A DNA stretch of 64,000 bases from Hirsutella rhossiliensis (taxonomy: Eukaryota > Ascomycota > Sordariomycetes > Hypocreales > Ophiocordycipitaceae), in the NCBI RefSeq assembly GCF_020360975.1, contig NW_025408674.1:1798001-1862000 (forward strand). The letters are read 5' to 3'. Every line of letters starts with the position of its first letter. Position 1 is the stretch's first letter. Shown here one piece after another: positions 36,600 to 48,088 of this stretch. A program made the translations under genes and the position numbers. The notes below the pieces were generated by a model, which was not told where the DNA came from, did no database searches, and worked only from the letters and a program-made list of their open reading frames with translations.

Positions 36600-37596
36600 T
36601 CAACCGTTTAACTTGGCGGCGGCGTGGGCGAGAGAGCCGCTCCCTCGGCTGCTGAAGATGCCGATAATGCCAAAGCCCACGTAGAAGAGGGCGAGCGGGT
36701 AGGCCACCAAGCCCCTCATGCCCTTCATCCTGCCGACGGCGCAGAACATGCCGCTGGCGCTGTAGGTGCACCAGACAATGGCGGCGCTCGTGAGGACGAT
36801 ACCGAGGGGCGTGTCCATGGGCATGACGACGCCAAAGAGGCTGGTGGCGACCATGGGTAGCAGGCAGTATCCGAGGACCGAGGCGGAGCGGGGGAAGGTG
36901 AGCGTCGCGGAGAAGTGGCCTCCGGGCTGCATGTCACCCTGGACCGAGGGATCGCTGTACTGCGGGTGGAAGGACTGCGAGGGATGGGGGTCCGAGGGCG
37001 ACATGAGCGAGAGGATCATGTGCAGGGAAGAGGAGCCGAGGAGGGCGAGGCCGTAGATATAGCCGAAGTGGACTTTGCCCGAGAAGAGCAGGAAAGTGCC
37101 GAAGAGAAGGAAGAAGAGGATGGGGCCGGCGAGGTCCGAGTCGTCCATCAGATGCTGGTCGATGTGCCTAAAGGGGTTTAGGACGGCGAGAGTCTTGCCG
37201 GCCACCATGTCAGTGAGGGTCTCGAGGGAGCAAAGGGGAAACACCAACCTTTCTCTGGATATGTGAAAAGTTGACGCCCAGCTCCTCCCACAGCGGCGGC
37301 TCCCCGTCGTATCCCTCGGTGGAAAAGGCCGCGAGCCACCCGGTCCTGAGCCCGGCCTGCTCACCCATGCGACCGGAGACGCCGAAGCCGGCCGATGCGA
37401 AGCCAGGCTGGGCGGCCGGGCCGGCGCCGCCACTGGGGCCAGGATAGCCATAGGCGGCCTGATGGGGCGTCGCGGCACCGGAGACGGCGGGGGCGTACGA
37501 GGACGGGTAGAATTGCAAGTTCTGGGCGCCCGCGCCGGCCGCGGGAGCCCCGTAGGCAGGATTGTTGGGCTGGGCGCCGCCGTAGTAGTTGGACAT
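36600..37596 (-). CDS. YIP1: Yip1-family Golgi/ER membrane protein
   Basis: Exons 37596-37249 and 37193-36600 join in frame to 313 residues. The N-terminal 80 residues are Gly/Ala/Pro/Tyr-rich (MSNYYGGAQPNNPAYGAP) and cytosolic. The family block then reads EELGVNFSHI, restored across the 55-bp intron to run into TLAVLNPF and DDSDLAGP, the core Yip1 signature. Five hydrophobic segments fill residues about 145-310. An insert of about 35 polar residues (PSDPHPSQSFHPQY region) separates helices 2 and 3, longer than in budding yeast, which explains the greater length. The protein binds Rab/Ypt GTPases and works in COPII vesicle formation and ER-Golgi traffic. The start at 37596 begins the conserved N-terminus. 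Confidence 0.9.
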
Positions 37597-40053
37597 GACT
37601 GGCGGGGGCACGCGGCTGGGAGACGGGAGGGGGGAGGGGGGATGGAGAAATGGCGAAGGGGTCGAAAAGCCGGACGCGGCGATGCAGGCGGCGGCGCTGG
37701 CGGGAGGTTCGTTGGAACTGTCGGGCGTGAGAGAGCTCTGCTGGAAGAACAGCGTGCAGCCAAGCTGGGCGTGGCCCACGGCGAGAGACGAGCGGTACAG
37801 CTTGCTTGTCAGCGTGCTGACAGTTGCTGCTGGAGGGGAGTGCCCGCTACAGAGTACTAGTGGATGAATGTGGGCGCCTGAAAGCTTAGGCATCAGGATC
37901 CCATGGCGCGCAAGCCACAACTGACCAGCCACGAAGCCATTCTCGTCACATCGAAGAAGAGATGACGGCCGGGATCACGAAGCCGGCAATCTTGACTGGG
38001 GAAAAATCTGCATTATGCAGCCGAGATCACTCAGCTTGGGCGACGGGGGCGCGCTCCAGAACAGTCGAGAACCGCCCTTGTGCATAACGCAACTTGACGG
38101 AGCCTTGCATCTTTGCAAATAGCTGTTATTATTTACTCGATCGACTTGAGAGCGGTACCATCGTTCGGGTCAGCGGGCGGACTACCTAGTCGGCCTGGAT
38201 GTCACCAGAACGCGGGCCAGAGCCAGGCGTGTCGTGTCGTCGGCCTGCCTCGTCTGACAAGGGTGCCCGGGCCAAGATCCAGCATGAACAGGTGGAAAGA
38301 CGCCCCTCGCCCGTTGAAAAAGGGAAAGAGGGCCCTGCACCCCGTACACGGGGGCGAGGTTCTATAATGTTATGGGCCGATGCGATCTGGAAACACGCAT
38401 CTACTCGCGGCCCTTTCCCCAAGAGGCTGAGTAGCACTTACATATGCGGAGCCGGGCACGAGAAATTCGAGAGAACCACTCTCCTTGTCAGAGATAACAC
38501 GGCCTCTCAACTGCCCCGCTGGGTCTATTGGTCAAGTGGGTAGAAAAGCCTATTGTTTGCAACTTTGCTGGCATTGGGGAGGAATTTGTCACGTGTAAAA
38601 ATCTGTCAATTATAACAGTCACCCGCAGCACCATCTACTGGAGATGCATTCTACAGCACCTTTGCCTGACAAAATGATGTGACAGACTGATTTCGCCAGC
38701 GCGCTCAACCCTGGCGCCATCAACGGCGGTTGCGCCCAACCCGTGGAGACCTGCGCCCAACGGCACCGACATCTGGGCCGAGGCTGTCGCTGTGGCTCAT
38801 GACAGGGCCAACCACAGGGTAGACGACTGGCTTGCGCTGCATTTCCGCAAGGGCGAGATGCATTGCGGGACGAGTTCGCAGCGGGACAGGCTTCACAGTG
38901 TCAAGGCTGTTGTGGAAATATCGCAGCATTCCGGGTTGGAATCCATGGATTGGACCGCGGAGTAAGAGTCTCTGTAATGTTATAACCTGATTCCATAATG
39001 TAAAGGATGAGACTTTTCGTGGGACTCCGTGCGACATGTACAAACGAGTATTACTCCGTGGCTTCAATCGGGTCTCGAGCCCCCTCTACCAGGGCCTCGG
39101 AGACGAGTTACACGTGAGCAGGTCTTTCGGGCCATTTGGGGGCATCTGTAGAGGCATACTGTAGACCTTTCTGATGATAACGCTCGCTGACAAGCCGTGG
39201 CCCTTCGGGTCCCCGAGCTTCTATTAGAAACCGCTGGCCCAACGGAGTGGCGGACCTGCGCCACTGTAGGGCCGCGAGCTGGGGCCTTGCAACGAAAGAG
39301 TGGCTGTGCACCATGGCAACCAGCTCCCGCCTGCGAATGCGACCTGTCAGCAACACATGAAGCGGAACAACACGAGCCCCTTTTCTTTTTTCCTCTCTCA
39401 CCTTGACCATGGCTGGCACGGACGTGTTCGGTCCCGCTGCCGGCACACCGCTGCATGGTCGCCCGCATGTGCGGTTGCATGTTGATTGTTGATGGGGCCC
39501 TCGTATTGACTGTCTCTCCTCGTCGGCCTCGACTGTTGGCCGCTTGTTTTGTTGACGGGCGGCCGGGCGAGACAAAACAGCCCCAGGGTCTGGTGGCACA
39601 AGACACTCATTGGCCATGTCTAATTCCGGCCCTAGGCTCGGCATCTCCTTACTAGGCAGACTCCAAGAGGATCCAAGAGGATCCAAGAGGGACAGCGGGC
39701 TTACGCGGCGGCGACGTCCATAGCCTCCTCGGGTGGCGACTGGAAGCGTGGAGCCAACGTGCATGCACACACAATGCACACACACCCCCTCCTCCAGCCG
39801 CAGAGCTGCAGCCTGCACGGCACGGCCAACCTCGCAGTGTTCAGGCAGGGGGGAGGGCTCGACCGGCATCGATGCCTGCCTCCCGTGGTATAAAGCGAGA
39901 GAGTGCGGCCTCCCTCTCGACCCGGATCTTGCCAACCCATCTTCGAAGCTCACCATCTGTTCCGCGTCTCACTCTCTCCAGCACTCTTGTTCTTTTTGCT
40001 CAAGGCCCGTCGACGACAGCCAAGCTCTCTTTCAGCCCCCAACTTCCACAAGA
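37597..40053. other. Long intergenic region
   Basis: About 2.4 kb. Several open frames of 60-280 codons exist on both strands but have no splice continuity, motif or start context. A tandem GGATCCAAGA repeat (about 39663-39690) and a CA-rich patch (39765-39790) are present. The right end contains the promoter of the GPI-protein gene, with TATAAA at 39889-39894. Confidence 0.45.
39889..39894 (+). promoter_or_regulatory. TATA box of the GPI-protein gene
   Basis: TATAAA 160 bp before the ATG at 40054, followed by a CT-rich leader. A plausible core promoter. Confidence 0.45.
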
Positions 40054-40530
40054 ATGCGCTCCGCCGCCATCCTCGCCGCCTGCCTGGCAGTCCCTGCCCT
40101 GGCCCAGTCGCCGTCGCCGAGTGCCTCTGACACAAACACGGCCGACTCGACCGACACCTTTGACGACGCCACCAGCCTCACGGGCTCGACGACCGTGACC
40201 GTCTCCCCGTCCCAGTCGACGCGTCTGCCGACCCTCGCTGTCAACTCGACGGCCCCCTCGACGGCCCCCTCGACGACCCTGACCCTGTCGTCTCTCGTGT
40301 CCGGCGCTCCGGTCCCCTCGTCCAACTCGACCGCGCACACCACGTCCAGCAAGTCGGGACGGCCGGTGCGGCCCACTGTCGCCACCGAGACGGACACCGA
40401 GACCGCTACCTCTACCAGATCCACCGGCGCTGCCTCGGCGTCCCCGACTGGGGCCGCCGCGCCCGTCGGCATGAACACGGTCTGGCTGGGGCTCGGCGTT
40501 GCTGTCGCCTTGACGATGATGCAGCTGTAG
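40054..40530 (+). CDS. Small Ser/Thr-rich GPI-anchored cell-wall protein
   Basis: Single exon, 158 residues. Residues 1-17 (MRSAAILAACLAVPALA) form a classical signal peptide, likely cut before Gln18. The mature part is almost wholly Ser, Thr, Pro, Ala and Val, with short repeats (NSTAPSTAPST; TETDTETATS) and several N-x-S/T sequons, so heavy glycosylation is expected. The last 20 residues are hydrophobic (VWLGLGVAVALTMMQL) after a small-residue stretch, the pattern of a GPI attachment signal. It is probably carried to the outer plasma membrane or cell wall. No catalytic domain is visible. The ATG is fixed by the signal peptide; the open frame extends upstream without a better start. Confidence 0.8.
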   Translation: MRSAAILAACLAVPALAQSPSPSASDTNTADSTDTFDDATSLTGSTTVTVSPSQSTRLPTLAVNSTAPSTAPSTTLTLSSLVSGAPVPSSNSTAHTTSSKSGRPVRPTVATETDTETATSTRSTGAASASPTGAAAPVGMNTVWLGLGVAVALTMMQL

Positions 40531-40873
40531 TTGCGGACAATCAACAGCAAAACGGTGGCGCTTTTCGGTTAGCCTGGGGAGGTGATTGGGATTGACGGTC
40601 TACGGACTGTGGTTTAATTGGGTTGGCTATGGTTCAATTCTTGTTGATACAATGCGCACAGAGGGTCCGGGGAGGAATCATTAATCAGAAGCCACGGCGT
40701 ATTGGGGGACCCGGTATATAGTGTCACGACGCTTTTAATATGAATCAATTACGAATCCCGAGCAACAGGATTCCCGTCTTGACCACTTCCACGAGAGAAT
40801 CACCCAAGCTTCCATACGGCCCCGGCTGTGTGCCTCATGTTGGAGCGGCAACTCAACAAGCCGTGCCTACAAG
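40531..40873. other. Convergent intergenic region
   Basis: 343 bp between the GPI-protein gene and the small hypothetical gene. Nothing else seen. Confidence 0.5.
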
Positions 40874-41347
40874 TTACTTCCTCAAGCCCGAGCGCGTCAC
40901 AGCCGCCATGGCAGCCTGGCACGACGCCGTGAACCGGTCAAAGTCCCGTACAAGGTCTGGAAAGTCGCCAATGAGACTGATGGCGTGTGCCCGCAGCTCC
41001 GCGGCCCTGGCGCTGCGCTGGTCCGGAGGCGGGCCGGCCTCGGGCTGGGTCCCGCCTCCACCCGCCTTGATCCACAGGTCTGTGATGGCGTCGATGGTCC
41101 GTTGGAACTCCTCCCAGTCGCACTGGCGGAGGGTGTTCTGCGCATGTTGGCGTCTAGAGTCAGTGGCTTTGCCTTGCTTGGGGGCGGGATGAGCTCCGCC
41201 GCGCAAGAGGGACGTCTGTCGTACCTTGGCCCTTTCGCCGTACCGGACGGTGAAGAAGAGGGAGTCGTCAGCGTAGCCGGGCATGCCGAGCATAGCCTCG
41301 TTGATCTCGGCCGCCCGCTTGGCCCCGTCATCGGCGTCGTGGCTCAT
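40874..41347 (-). CDS. Small hypothetical protein, 128 residues
   Basis: Exons 41347-41225 and 41137-40874 give 128 residues. The 87-bp intron is a multiple of three with GTACGA and GCGCAG ends, so the unspliced reading is also open (157 residues). Splicing removes a Gly/Pro/Arg stretch unlike the rest. The N-terminal part (AKRAAEINEAMLGMPGY) is helical, the middle has a CDWEEFQRTIDAITDLWIKAG helix and the C-terminal part is another helix. No signal peptide or membrane segment. I do not recognise the family. A cytosolic or organellar helical protein is likely. Confidence 0.6.
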   Translation of the reverse strand: MSHDADDGAKRAAEINEAMLGMPGYADDSLFFTVRYGERAKVRQTSLLRGGAHPAPKQGKATDSRRQHAQNTLRQCDWEEFQRTIDAITDLWIKAGGGGTQPEAGPPPDQRSARAAELRAHAISLIGDFPDLVRDFDRFTASCQAAMAAVTRSGLRK

Positions 41348-41949
41348 GTTGAGTTGGTTGGCTGGCTGGCTTGTTGTTGATCTAGCTGAGAATGCACGCG
41401 TTGGCTCGATGCCACCAGCAACGGCGAGAGATACACAGGAAGCAGTAACAATTAAAAAGCAAAAGGGAGGAGTGCTTGGCGTGGCAATGGTTCGCCGCGA
41501 GTCTTGTTACGCGTCCGAGGCCCTGCGCCCGGTGCGGCTGAGCTGGACGCCCGAGCCAAGTGGAATCTCACCCGAGGCGGCTGCCGTAGCTGCAGAGCTG
41601 CGCCCGTCAAGCACCCTGGTTGTCCTCTCGCGGGGATACAGGGAGGTGTTGAAGATGGGACTCGTACTCAAGGGCGTGCAAAGAAGCGGGAGTGTACAGG
41701 CACAGGTCAGTACATGGGATCTCGCGGCTTGTCTCTGTTTCATGCTTTTACGCCATTACTTTGCTACTTTGGCTTTATTCATACAATCTGGTATTCGTTT
41801 CTGTCCGAGGTTAGCCCCCAAGCCCTCTGTTTTGTTCTCCTCGTCTCAGGAAAACAAGGGCAGATGTTCCAAGCTTCTCCTCTGTCTCGCTCCGGCACAC
41901 ATTGCATGCTGTCTGGCCCTTGCTATAAGCTCAATCGGGCAAGAAAACA
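41348..41949. other. Spacer between two reverse-strand genes
   Basis: About 600 bp holding the terminator of the LaeA-like gene and the promoter of the small hypothetical gene. Open frames here lack features. Confidence 0.45.
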
Positions 41950-43408
41950 CTATGAGGTGGCCTCTGGTTTCCGGCCCGTGATGAAGCGGTAGCTTGTGAT
42001 GAGCCGCAGGTCGCGGTTCCGGAACTCGCGCTTGACTCCTTCTATCAACACTCGGGTCTGGTCGGACGAGTAGTTGAGCACGCGGGTGAAGAGGGCGGGC
42101 GTGTGCGAGTCGACCGACATTTGCATGTGAATCAGCTCGAACCGGCCAAGCTCCTTGAGCGCGCGGTCCTTGGCCCACGGCCCTATAGGTATCTGCAGGG
42201 GAGGTCATCAGCACCATCAGGCCCGATATATCGCGGCTACGTCTTGCGCTCTCCTTGATGGCGTCCCAATGTGGGAACAGAGAGGGGCGATGGTTCAAGA
42301 CTTGGGCACACAAACGTACCCTGTGCACCACTTCTTGGACATGCTCAAAGCCGGCGTCCATCATCCATTGTTTGTGAAATCTGGCCACGTTGATGGGCTT
42401 CCCGTACATGCTGCTGGCGGCGCTCAGCTTGCTGACCCATTCCTTGGTCCAGGGTGCCCGGTCAAAGCTGTCGTCGTCGCTGAAGATCCAGGCGTCGTAC
42501 TCCTGCATCTCGACCCAGCCGCCCGGGCGGAGATGGTGCATGACGCGGCCGTAGAAGCGGGGCCAGTCGGACGAGGTGCCGCTGAGGGCACGGCCGTGGA
42601 CGTAGTCGAAGCGCTCGTCGTCGCGGTAGGTCCATTCGTCCTCGTAGTCGTCAACGTGGAAGCGGCAGTTGTTGGGGACCCAGTCGGGCTGGATGGGCGA
42701 GAGGTCGATGCCGGCGACCGACGCCGAGGGGAACTCGTCGGCCATGTCGATGGCCCAGATGCCGGTCCCCGTGCCGAGGTCGAGGACGCGCAGGCACGGG
42801 GTGGTCGAGGGCGCCGGCAGCGACGCCGTGTACAGGCGGCCGCCCAGCAGCAGGCGCCAGATGTGGTGCTGCAGATCGAGGCGCTCCTGTTCCTGGGCGT
42901 CGTTGGGCAACACATACTGGCCCTCGCGGTAGGCGTGGTACCGGCGTCCGTTTTCATACTGGTAATCAAAGATGGACGACGTGACGGAGCCCGTGTAGGC
43001 CGAGCCGGCGTCGGATCCGTAGGCGGAGTCGGCGTCGGCGTCGTCGTAGGCCTCGGTCTGGGGGGGAACATGTCAAGCAAGGCGACATGAAAGGACACGG
43101 GAATAAGTGCATTGAAGAACCGAGTTGAGAGCAAATGGAAGAGTGAAATGAACCACAAACTAGGCCGGCCACAAACTCACATCGACCTGGAGCGGGACGG
43201 GCTGATCGGTCTCGAAAGCACCGGCCACGGGACTGAGGAGCTGCGTGAAGCTGACGGGCGAGCGGCGGTCGAATTCATCAGGGGTTTCCCGGGTGCCGGC
43301 CGATGGGGCGGCGGCGGCGGCAGCGGGCGGCGTCTGTCCTGCCGGTGTCGCGGCCTTGGGCCCGGGCGCGGCGTCCTCGTCAGGCTTGGGGGGCAACATG
43401 TCCGACAT
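41950..43408 (-). CDS. LaeA-like SAM-dependent methyltransferase (1)
   Basis: Exons 43408-43181, 43057-42320 and 42192-41950 join in frame to 402 residues. The first 120 residues are a low-complexity Pro/Ala/Asp-rich leader. Then the typical YHAYREGQYVLPND entry of fungal LaeA/TAM-type methyltransferases appears, followed by motif I LDLGTGTG (169-175), IDLSPIQPDWVP (motif II region), DYVHGRAL and the LRPGGWVEMQEYD block (motif III). The C-terminal exon carries PIGPWAKDRALKELGRF and a basic end. LaeA relatives control secondary metabolism and development through chromatin, but most paralogues are uncharacterised and small-molecule methylation is equally possible. Introns are 123 and 127 bp, longer than most here. 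A long forward frame across it (42155-43090) is an antisense shadow. Confidence 0.87.
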
Positions 43409-44764
43409 GATCCTGGGAGGGCATTGGTATGGATGGTTGTCTGGGCGTATGTACGGGAGGTAATGCGAGATGTGCTTCTGGTTGCTGCACCGCCAAGGGG
43501 TAGTGCGCGCGCGCAGTCGACGGACGGCGGCGCAGACGACAAGCCCTGCCCTGCCCTGCCCTGTCCCTTCCCCGTCGTTCCACGCCCTGCCAGAATGCTA
43601 ATGCCACCGGTAATTGAAGGCGGCGGGTGGGACAAAGAAAAGGCAAGCAAGCATGCTCATCCCATGCTTGGGGTGCGGAGAAGGAGCAGTAGCCAATCCG
43701 CCGGAGCGGACAAAGCCGGGGCCATTGACGGATCGTCTTACAGCATTACTAGCGGTGCTGTGGTTATTATTGCGTCGTACAGTACAGTACAATGCTGTTG
43801 GTGTCGTCGACGAGGCGGCAAGGCATGTTACGAGCTGCATAGTCGACATATATCATTGTACATTATATGGCTTATATGCACGCCGTCGACTCGCATAAAG
43901 ACGACGACGACGACGACGACGCGTTTCAGCGCGGCGCGGATACGAGTGCCAGACTGGGCTTGCATCTCGTTTTCACTCTGCCCATGCCTGCCGCGTGAGG
44001 CTGTCGTGCAACACGGGAGTGAGCACTAAGCTCGTCAGGGATCTCTCCGCAGAGATTGCTTGCCAGTGGAAGAGAAGATGTTTGCTGCAGCGCTGTGGGC
44101 GTCGCGAAGGCAATGAGAAGAAAGAAATCGGGCTCTGGCCCCCTTTGGAGTGTGCGCAAGGAGTGGAGCGTTGAAGAAATGCACGCGAAGCTTCCCCAAC
44201 GGTATCCGCCGCGTCGTACGATCTCGTTCACTTGGCTGGCCGAAACAAGTCCGTGATTCGTTGGATTCGGGGACGACCGCTCCGAACCTTGAATAACGTT
44301 CTTGATGCAGCCGCAAGCCATCATCCCAGGTTGTCGGCTATGGAAATGGTGGGATCAAGAGTAGCTATCAACATCGACACTCGCCATTGAGCCGGCAGTC
44401 AATGCCTTGCCATCTGGCCGCTGCTTTGCGAGCGGTAACACCAGTGTCTGCTTGGAGATGGAAGGGACCGTTCTGAAGATGATGCCAGCCATCAACATGA
44501 TTCGCATCAGGTGTGTGATGCTCCCATGGGCTGAAAGGTGCCCAGCCTGGCCCTGACTAGGCCAATTCCCTTGAATCGGTGCCCGTCGGATTCCATGTTT
44601 CCCAAGAAACGCGGCCGGAGCGACGCCCGTCTCCCGCTAATCTAAAGCCACAGGCAGGCAAGGCAGGCCCCCTTGTCTAGACGGAATCCCCGAACAGCCT
44701 CTGTCCTACTCCCCCCAGCCCATCGCCTCCTCCCCTCGGGCTCCGAAAGGACAATCAAAAGATC
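43409..44764. other. Divergent intergenic region
   Basis: About 1.35 kb between the divergent LaeA-like and NmrA-like genes. It includes a (GAC)n microsatellite at about 43899-43920 and a CTGCC repeat near 43543-43562. Both promoters should lie here. No gene seen. Confidence 0.5.
43899..43920. repeat. GAC trinucleotide microsatellite
   Basis: Seven tandem GAC units in non-coding sequence. Confidence 0.85.
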
Positions 44765-46002
44765 ATGGCGGGGGACTCGGACAAGAAAGTTGCCTGCGTC
44801 GTCGGGGCCACCGGCAAGCAGGGCGGCTCCGTCGCCCGGCGCTTCCTGCAGGCCGGGTTCCGCGTCCGTGCCGTCACCCGAGACCCGGCGTCGCCGGCCG
44901 CGGCGCAACTCGCCGCGTCGGGCGCCCAGCTCGTCACGGCGGACCTCGGAGACGTGGCGAGCCTCGAGGCGGCCTTTGCGGGCGCAAACCTCATCTTCAG
45001 CGTCACAAACTACTGGGAGCCCTTTTACCGCCAGGACTGCCGCGAGACCGCCCGGGCCCGGGGTATCTCTTTTCGTCGCTTCGCCGGCGACGTCGAGCGC
45101 CAGCAGGGCAAGAACATTGCCGATGCCGCCGCCGCCACCGTCGGCTCGCTCCATCCCAACGGGTTTCTCGTTTCGACCCTGAGCCATGCCGAGAAATGCA
45201 GTGGCGGCAGGCTCAAGGAGCTCCATCATTTCGACGCAAAGGCCGACGTCTTTCCTCACTACGTCCAGGACAAGCATCCGGCTCTGGCGGCCAAGATGTC
45301 GTGCATCCACACCGGCTATTTCTTCACCAGCTTCAACATTCTACCCAAGTCATATTTTGCAAAGGTAAGTAGCGCATGTCGGACGCTCGACCAAAGTGGT
45401 CTGTTAAACTGGCTCGCGCTGTCTGTCGGTTAACGCTCTCTGCCTCTCACATCTTTACCAAGTATGCGGAAGTAGATGCCTCTAACCATGAAATCATCTA
45501 CAAGCAGCGCGAGGACGGAAGCATCGAAATGACGTTTCCCACCGCTCCGCACAAGCCCGTGCCTCACCTAGACCCTGTGGGCGACATGGGCAGCTTTGTC
45601 TACGCCGTCCATCAACTGCCGCCGGGCAAGGCCTTCATGGCAGCCGGCACGACGTGCACCTGGCCCGAGTTCCTCGAGACGTGGGGCCGGGCTGCCGGAT
45701 ATCCGGTGCACTACAGACAGGTCACGCCAGACGAGATGATTGCCGCGACGCCGGACACGGAGACGGGCATCGAAGTGGCCGCCATGTTTTCGTACACCTC
45801 GGACCCGGGATACGACGGCGGCATGGAGCTCTTGACCGCCGATGACATGAGAAAGGTGAGAGGAGGGCTGGGGTTCAATGGATTACATTTTGACACACTG
45901 ACCATCTTTGACGCGCAGGCTGGCATCGAGTGCCCGATGACAACGTGGGAAGATTGGGCAGGGAGACAAGACTGGAAGGATATCCTGGCCAAATTGGGAT
46001 GA
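44765..46002 (+). CDS. NmrA-like NAD(P)-binding protein
   Basis: Exons 44765-45364, 45463-45855 and 45919-46002 join in frame to 358 residues. The Rossmann glycine motif is GATGKQG (14-20) straight after the first strand, as in atypical short-chain dehydrogenases of the NmrA group. A VTADLGD motif for the adenine pocket lies near residue 58, and FSVTNYWEPF replaces the usual catalytic Tyr-x3-Lys region. A conserved HLDPVGDMGSFVYAV block and a C-terminal MTTWEDWAGRQDW segment complete the family pattern. The second intron (63 bp) is a multiple of three and could be retained. NmrA senses the NAD(P) redox state and binds GATA factor AreA in nitrogen repression; paralogues like this one have varied, mostly unknown roles. 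The start ATG lies right before the Rossmann fold. Confidence 0.88.
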
Positions 46003-46653
46003 GTATGACATTTGGTATACGGAGGCTTATCCGCGGTCTGCATGACACGACTCTGAGTTAGCTCCTAGTCCGATAGAACACTGGGGGACCTTTCTTGCAG
46101 CAAACCTGACCACGTTGTCAGAAACTAGCCGTGTGAACTGCTTCGTCTTTTGTCGGGGTGTCGATGGTCCTCTGCTCCAGCATCAAGAGCGTCAAGAACT
46201 CATCGGCTCTACTCAATATCGCCAAGGCTGGACGTGCTTGAGGCCACATCGCAACGTGCTCCGGAGCTCGACGGCTACTTAGCGCCGGCCATGTTTGTCC
46301 GTGACGAGGATATAGAGTTGGCTTTAATGCGTTTGTTGCAGTCGGCGCCCCCGGTTTTCTGACTTGCTCCTAGCGCCGGTAACACGGCCCCTCGTTGCCT
46401 CCCGGAACCCCACTAATTATGATGGCCCCGTCTCAAGCAGGGGCGCAGTGAAAGATGTAGGGGTCTCAAAGAGGTGAACGTAGTGATGCATGTCTTGGTC
46501 TAACTATCAGGACAAGTTTATTTTATTTTATTTAGGGCCTTTGGCAGCAGCAGACCCGGCCCCAGGAGAACAGTTCAACTCAAAAAGCATGGCGACAGGG
46601 GCTGCTTCGTGCGTGGAGGCCATGTTGACAGCCAACCGCTCGGCCTCCCTCCA
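46003..46653. other. Convergent intergenic region
   Basis: 650 bp between the NmrA-like gene and the second LaeA-like gene. No gene seen. Confidence 0.5.
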
Positions 46654-48088
46654 TCACTGGAAGCACGGTGTGGGAACGGGTACTTCTCCAGGATATGGTT
46701 TTCTCCCCCATACGACGAAAACAGGTATATAGGCATGTATGCGCGGATCAGCAAGCTCCCGCCGCACGTCAACTAGGGATACCTAAAAAGGTCAAGTAGA
46801 TTGTTGTTAGACGGAAAAAACGGCCCTATGATTGTATTGCCGAGTTGGTACTCACCTCAATCTCCGTGGCAGGCCGATCATATGCCCTGTTGAGAAGCTG
46901 GAAGGAGAAGCCGCTTAGGCCCTGCGTAAGATTCCTCTCCCACATCCTTCCCAATTCCTTGAGCCGCTCGTCCTTGGCCCATCCGTTAATTGGTAGCTTG
47001 AAGATGCGCTGTTGTACATCGACAAAGCCGACACGTTCAAATACCTCTTTGAGAGTAGTGCCAAAAACAATAGGGCGATGAAGAGTCTCCGCAGCGACAG
47101 TTAGCTCATTGAGCCACTTCGCAAAAGGGCCGTTAGGATCGAGGGTGCCATCGTCAGAGGTAACGATGCAGTCGAATTCTTGAGCTTCAAACCAGCCGCC
47201 GTGATCAAGAGTGGCGAAAGCTTGCTCAACAACCTCCTTCTCGAACGAGGACCAGCAGCCTGAAGTAGCCCGCGTGTGTATATAATCGAACTGGTGTGAG
47301 TACTCCCACGGGTCTGATCTGCAACAGAAAGTCAGATGGGAAAGCGCTAAAGCGACCATACCTTAAAAAGCGGTGTTAAGCTCGGGGTGCTTACGAGTCC
47401 TCAACGTAAAATTTCACATTAGGCGGCACCTCGTCTGGCTGGATGGGTGATAGATCTGTAGCGATCACCTGCGAGTTAGGAAATAAGTCGCCCATGTCAA
47501 TGGCCCAGTCGCCCACGCCCGTAGCCACATCGAGGACATTCCGCGGCGGTTTTGACCGAGAGAGGGGGGCAAAATAGAGCCTGTTTTTGAAGAGTCTCTT
47601 GAGAATCTGCCCTTGGTGTACCAGGCGCTCTTGCTCCGGGGAGTCGTTGGGAAAGGCGTATGCTTCCATCACTTGGGTCAGTTCGGACTCGGTTTGAGGG
47701 GCGGGGGGAGTGTCCCACAGCCTGCTCGATACGCATGATATGTGCGGCCAAACTCCTCGGGGAAGTTTTGCACGCTGTCCGACAAGGACGCCGACTCGCT
47801 TCTGTGGACACTTGTTAGAATTTCTCCATGGCGCTGCCGGTGAGTCTCGAATGGACGATGCTCACAGCGGTCCAAATAGGGGCTACGGTTACAGGCGCAG
47901 TCCATTTCAGTACCACTTCTCTGGTGATAATCCAGCAGACAGAGAGGACTACCCACATCGGGCTCAATGAAGTTCTCTGCCCCGCCAAACATGGACGAGC
48001 GGTCGAAGGTGAACTGGAAGTTGCGCAGATCTGGGTGGGCATTGCCCCCCTCATCGCCCTGCCGGGATCCGGGCCACCGATTCTCCAT
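46654..48088 (-). CDS. LaeA-like SAM-dependent methyltransferase (2)
   Basis: Exons 48088-47719, 47662-47395, 47318-46856 and 46782-46654 join in frame to about 409 residues. The core is clearly LaeA/TAM-like: YHAYRAGSYAFPNDSPEQERL restored over intron 1, TDLSPIQPDEVP, FDYIHTRA restored over intron 2, DHGGWFEAQEFD, LPINGWAKDERLKELGRMW and a final exon with VDVRRELADPRIHAYIPVFVVWGRKP. Motif I reads LDVATGVGDW instead of LDLGTGTGIW, so the first glycine of the SAM loop is alanine. The catalytic effect is unknown. The first 110 residues are unlike relatives and contain a possible internal intron ending GTCCACAG near 47805, so the start at 48088 is uncertain. It lies 1.3 kb from the first transposon remnant. 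Confidence 0.72.

Noticed and set aside
37210..37932. Reverse open frame extending the Yip1 first exon upstream
   Set aside because: The part above 37596 lacks conservation and the family N-terminus starts at MSNYYGG; the upstream part is treated as leader.
38199..38543. Forward open frame of 114 codons with an ATG
   Set aside because: No domain, no splice partner, Arg/Pro-rich chance composition in GC-rich spacer.
39733..40053. Longer N-terminus for the GPI-anchored protein
   Set aside because: The open frame extends upstream but has no signal-peptide-compatible start; the ATG at 40054 gives a perfect signal peptide.
42155..43090. Forward open frame of 311 codons
   Set aside because: Antisense of the LaeA-like methyltransferase, which has clear motifs and splice continuity on the other strand.
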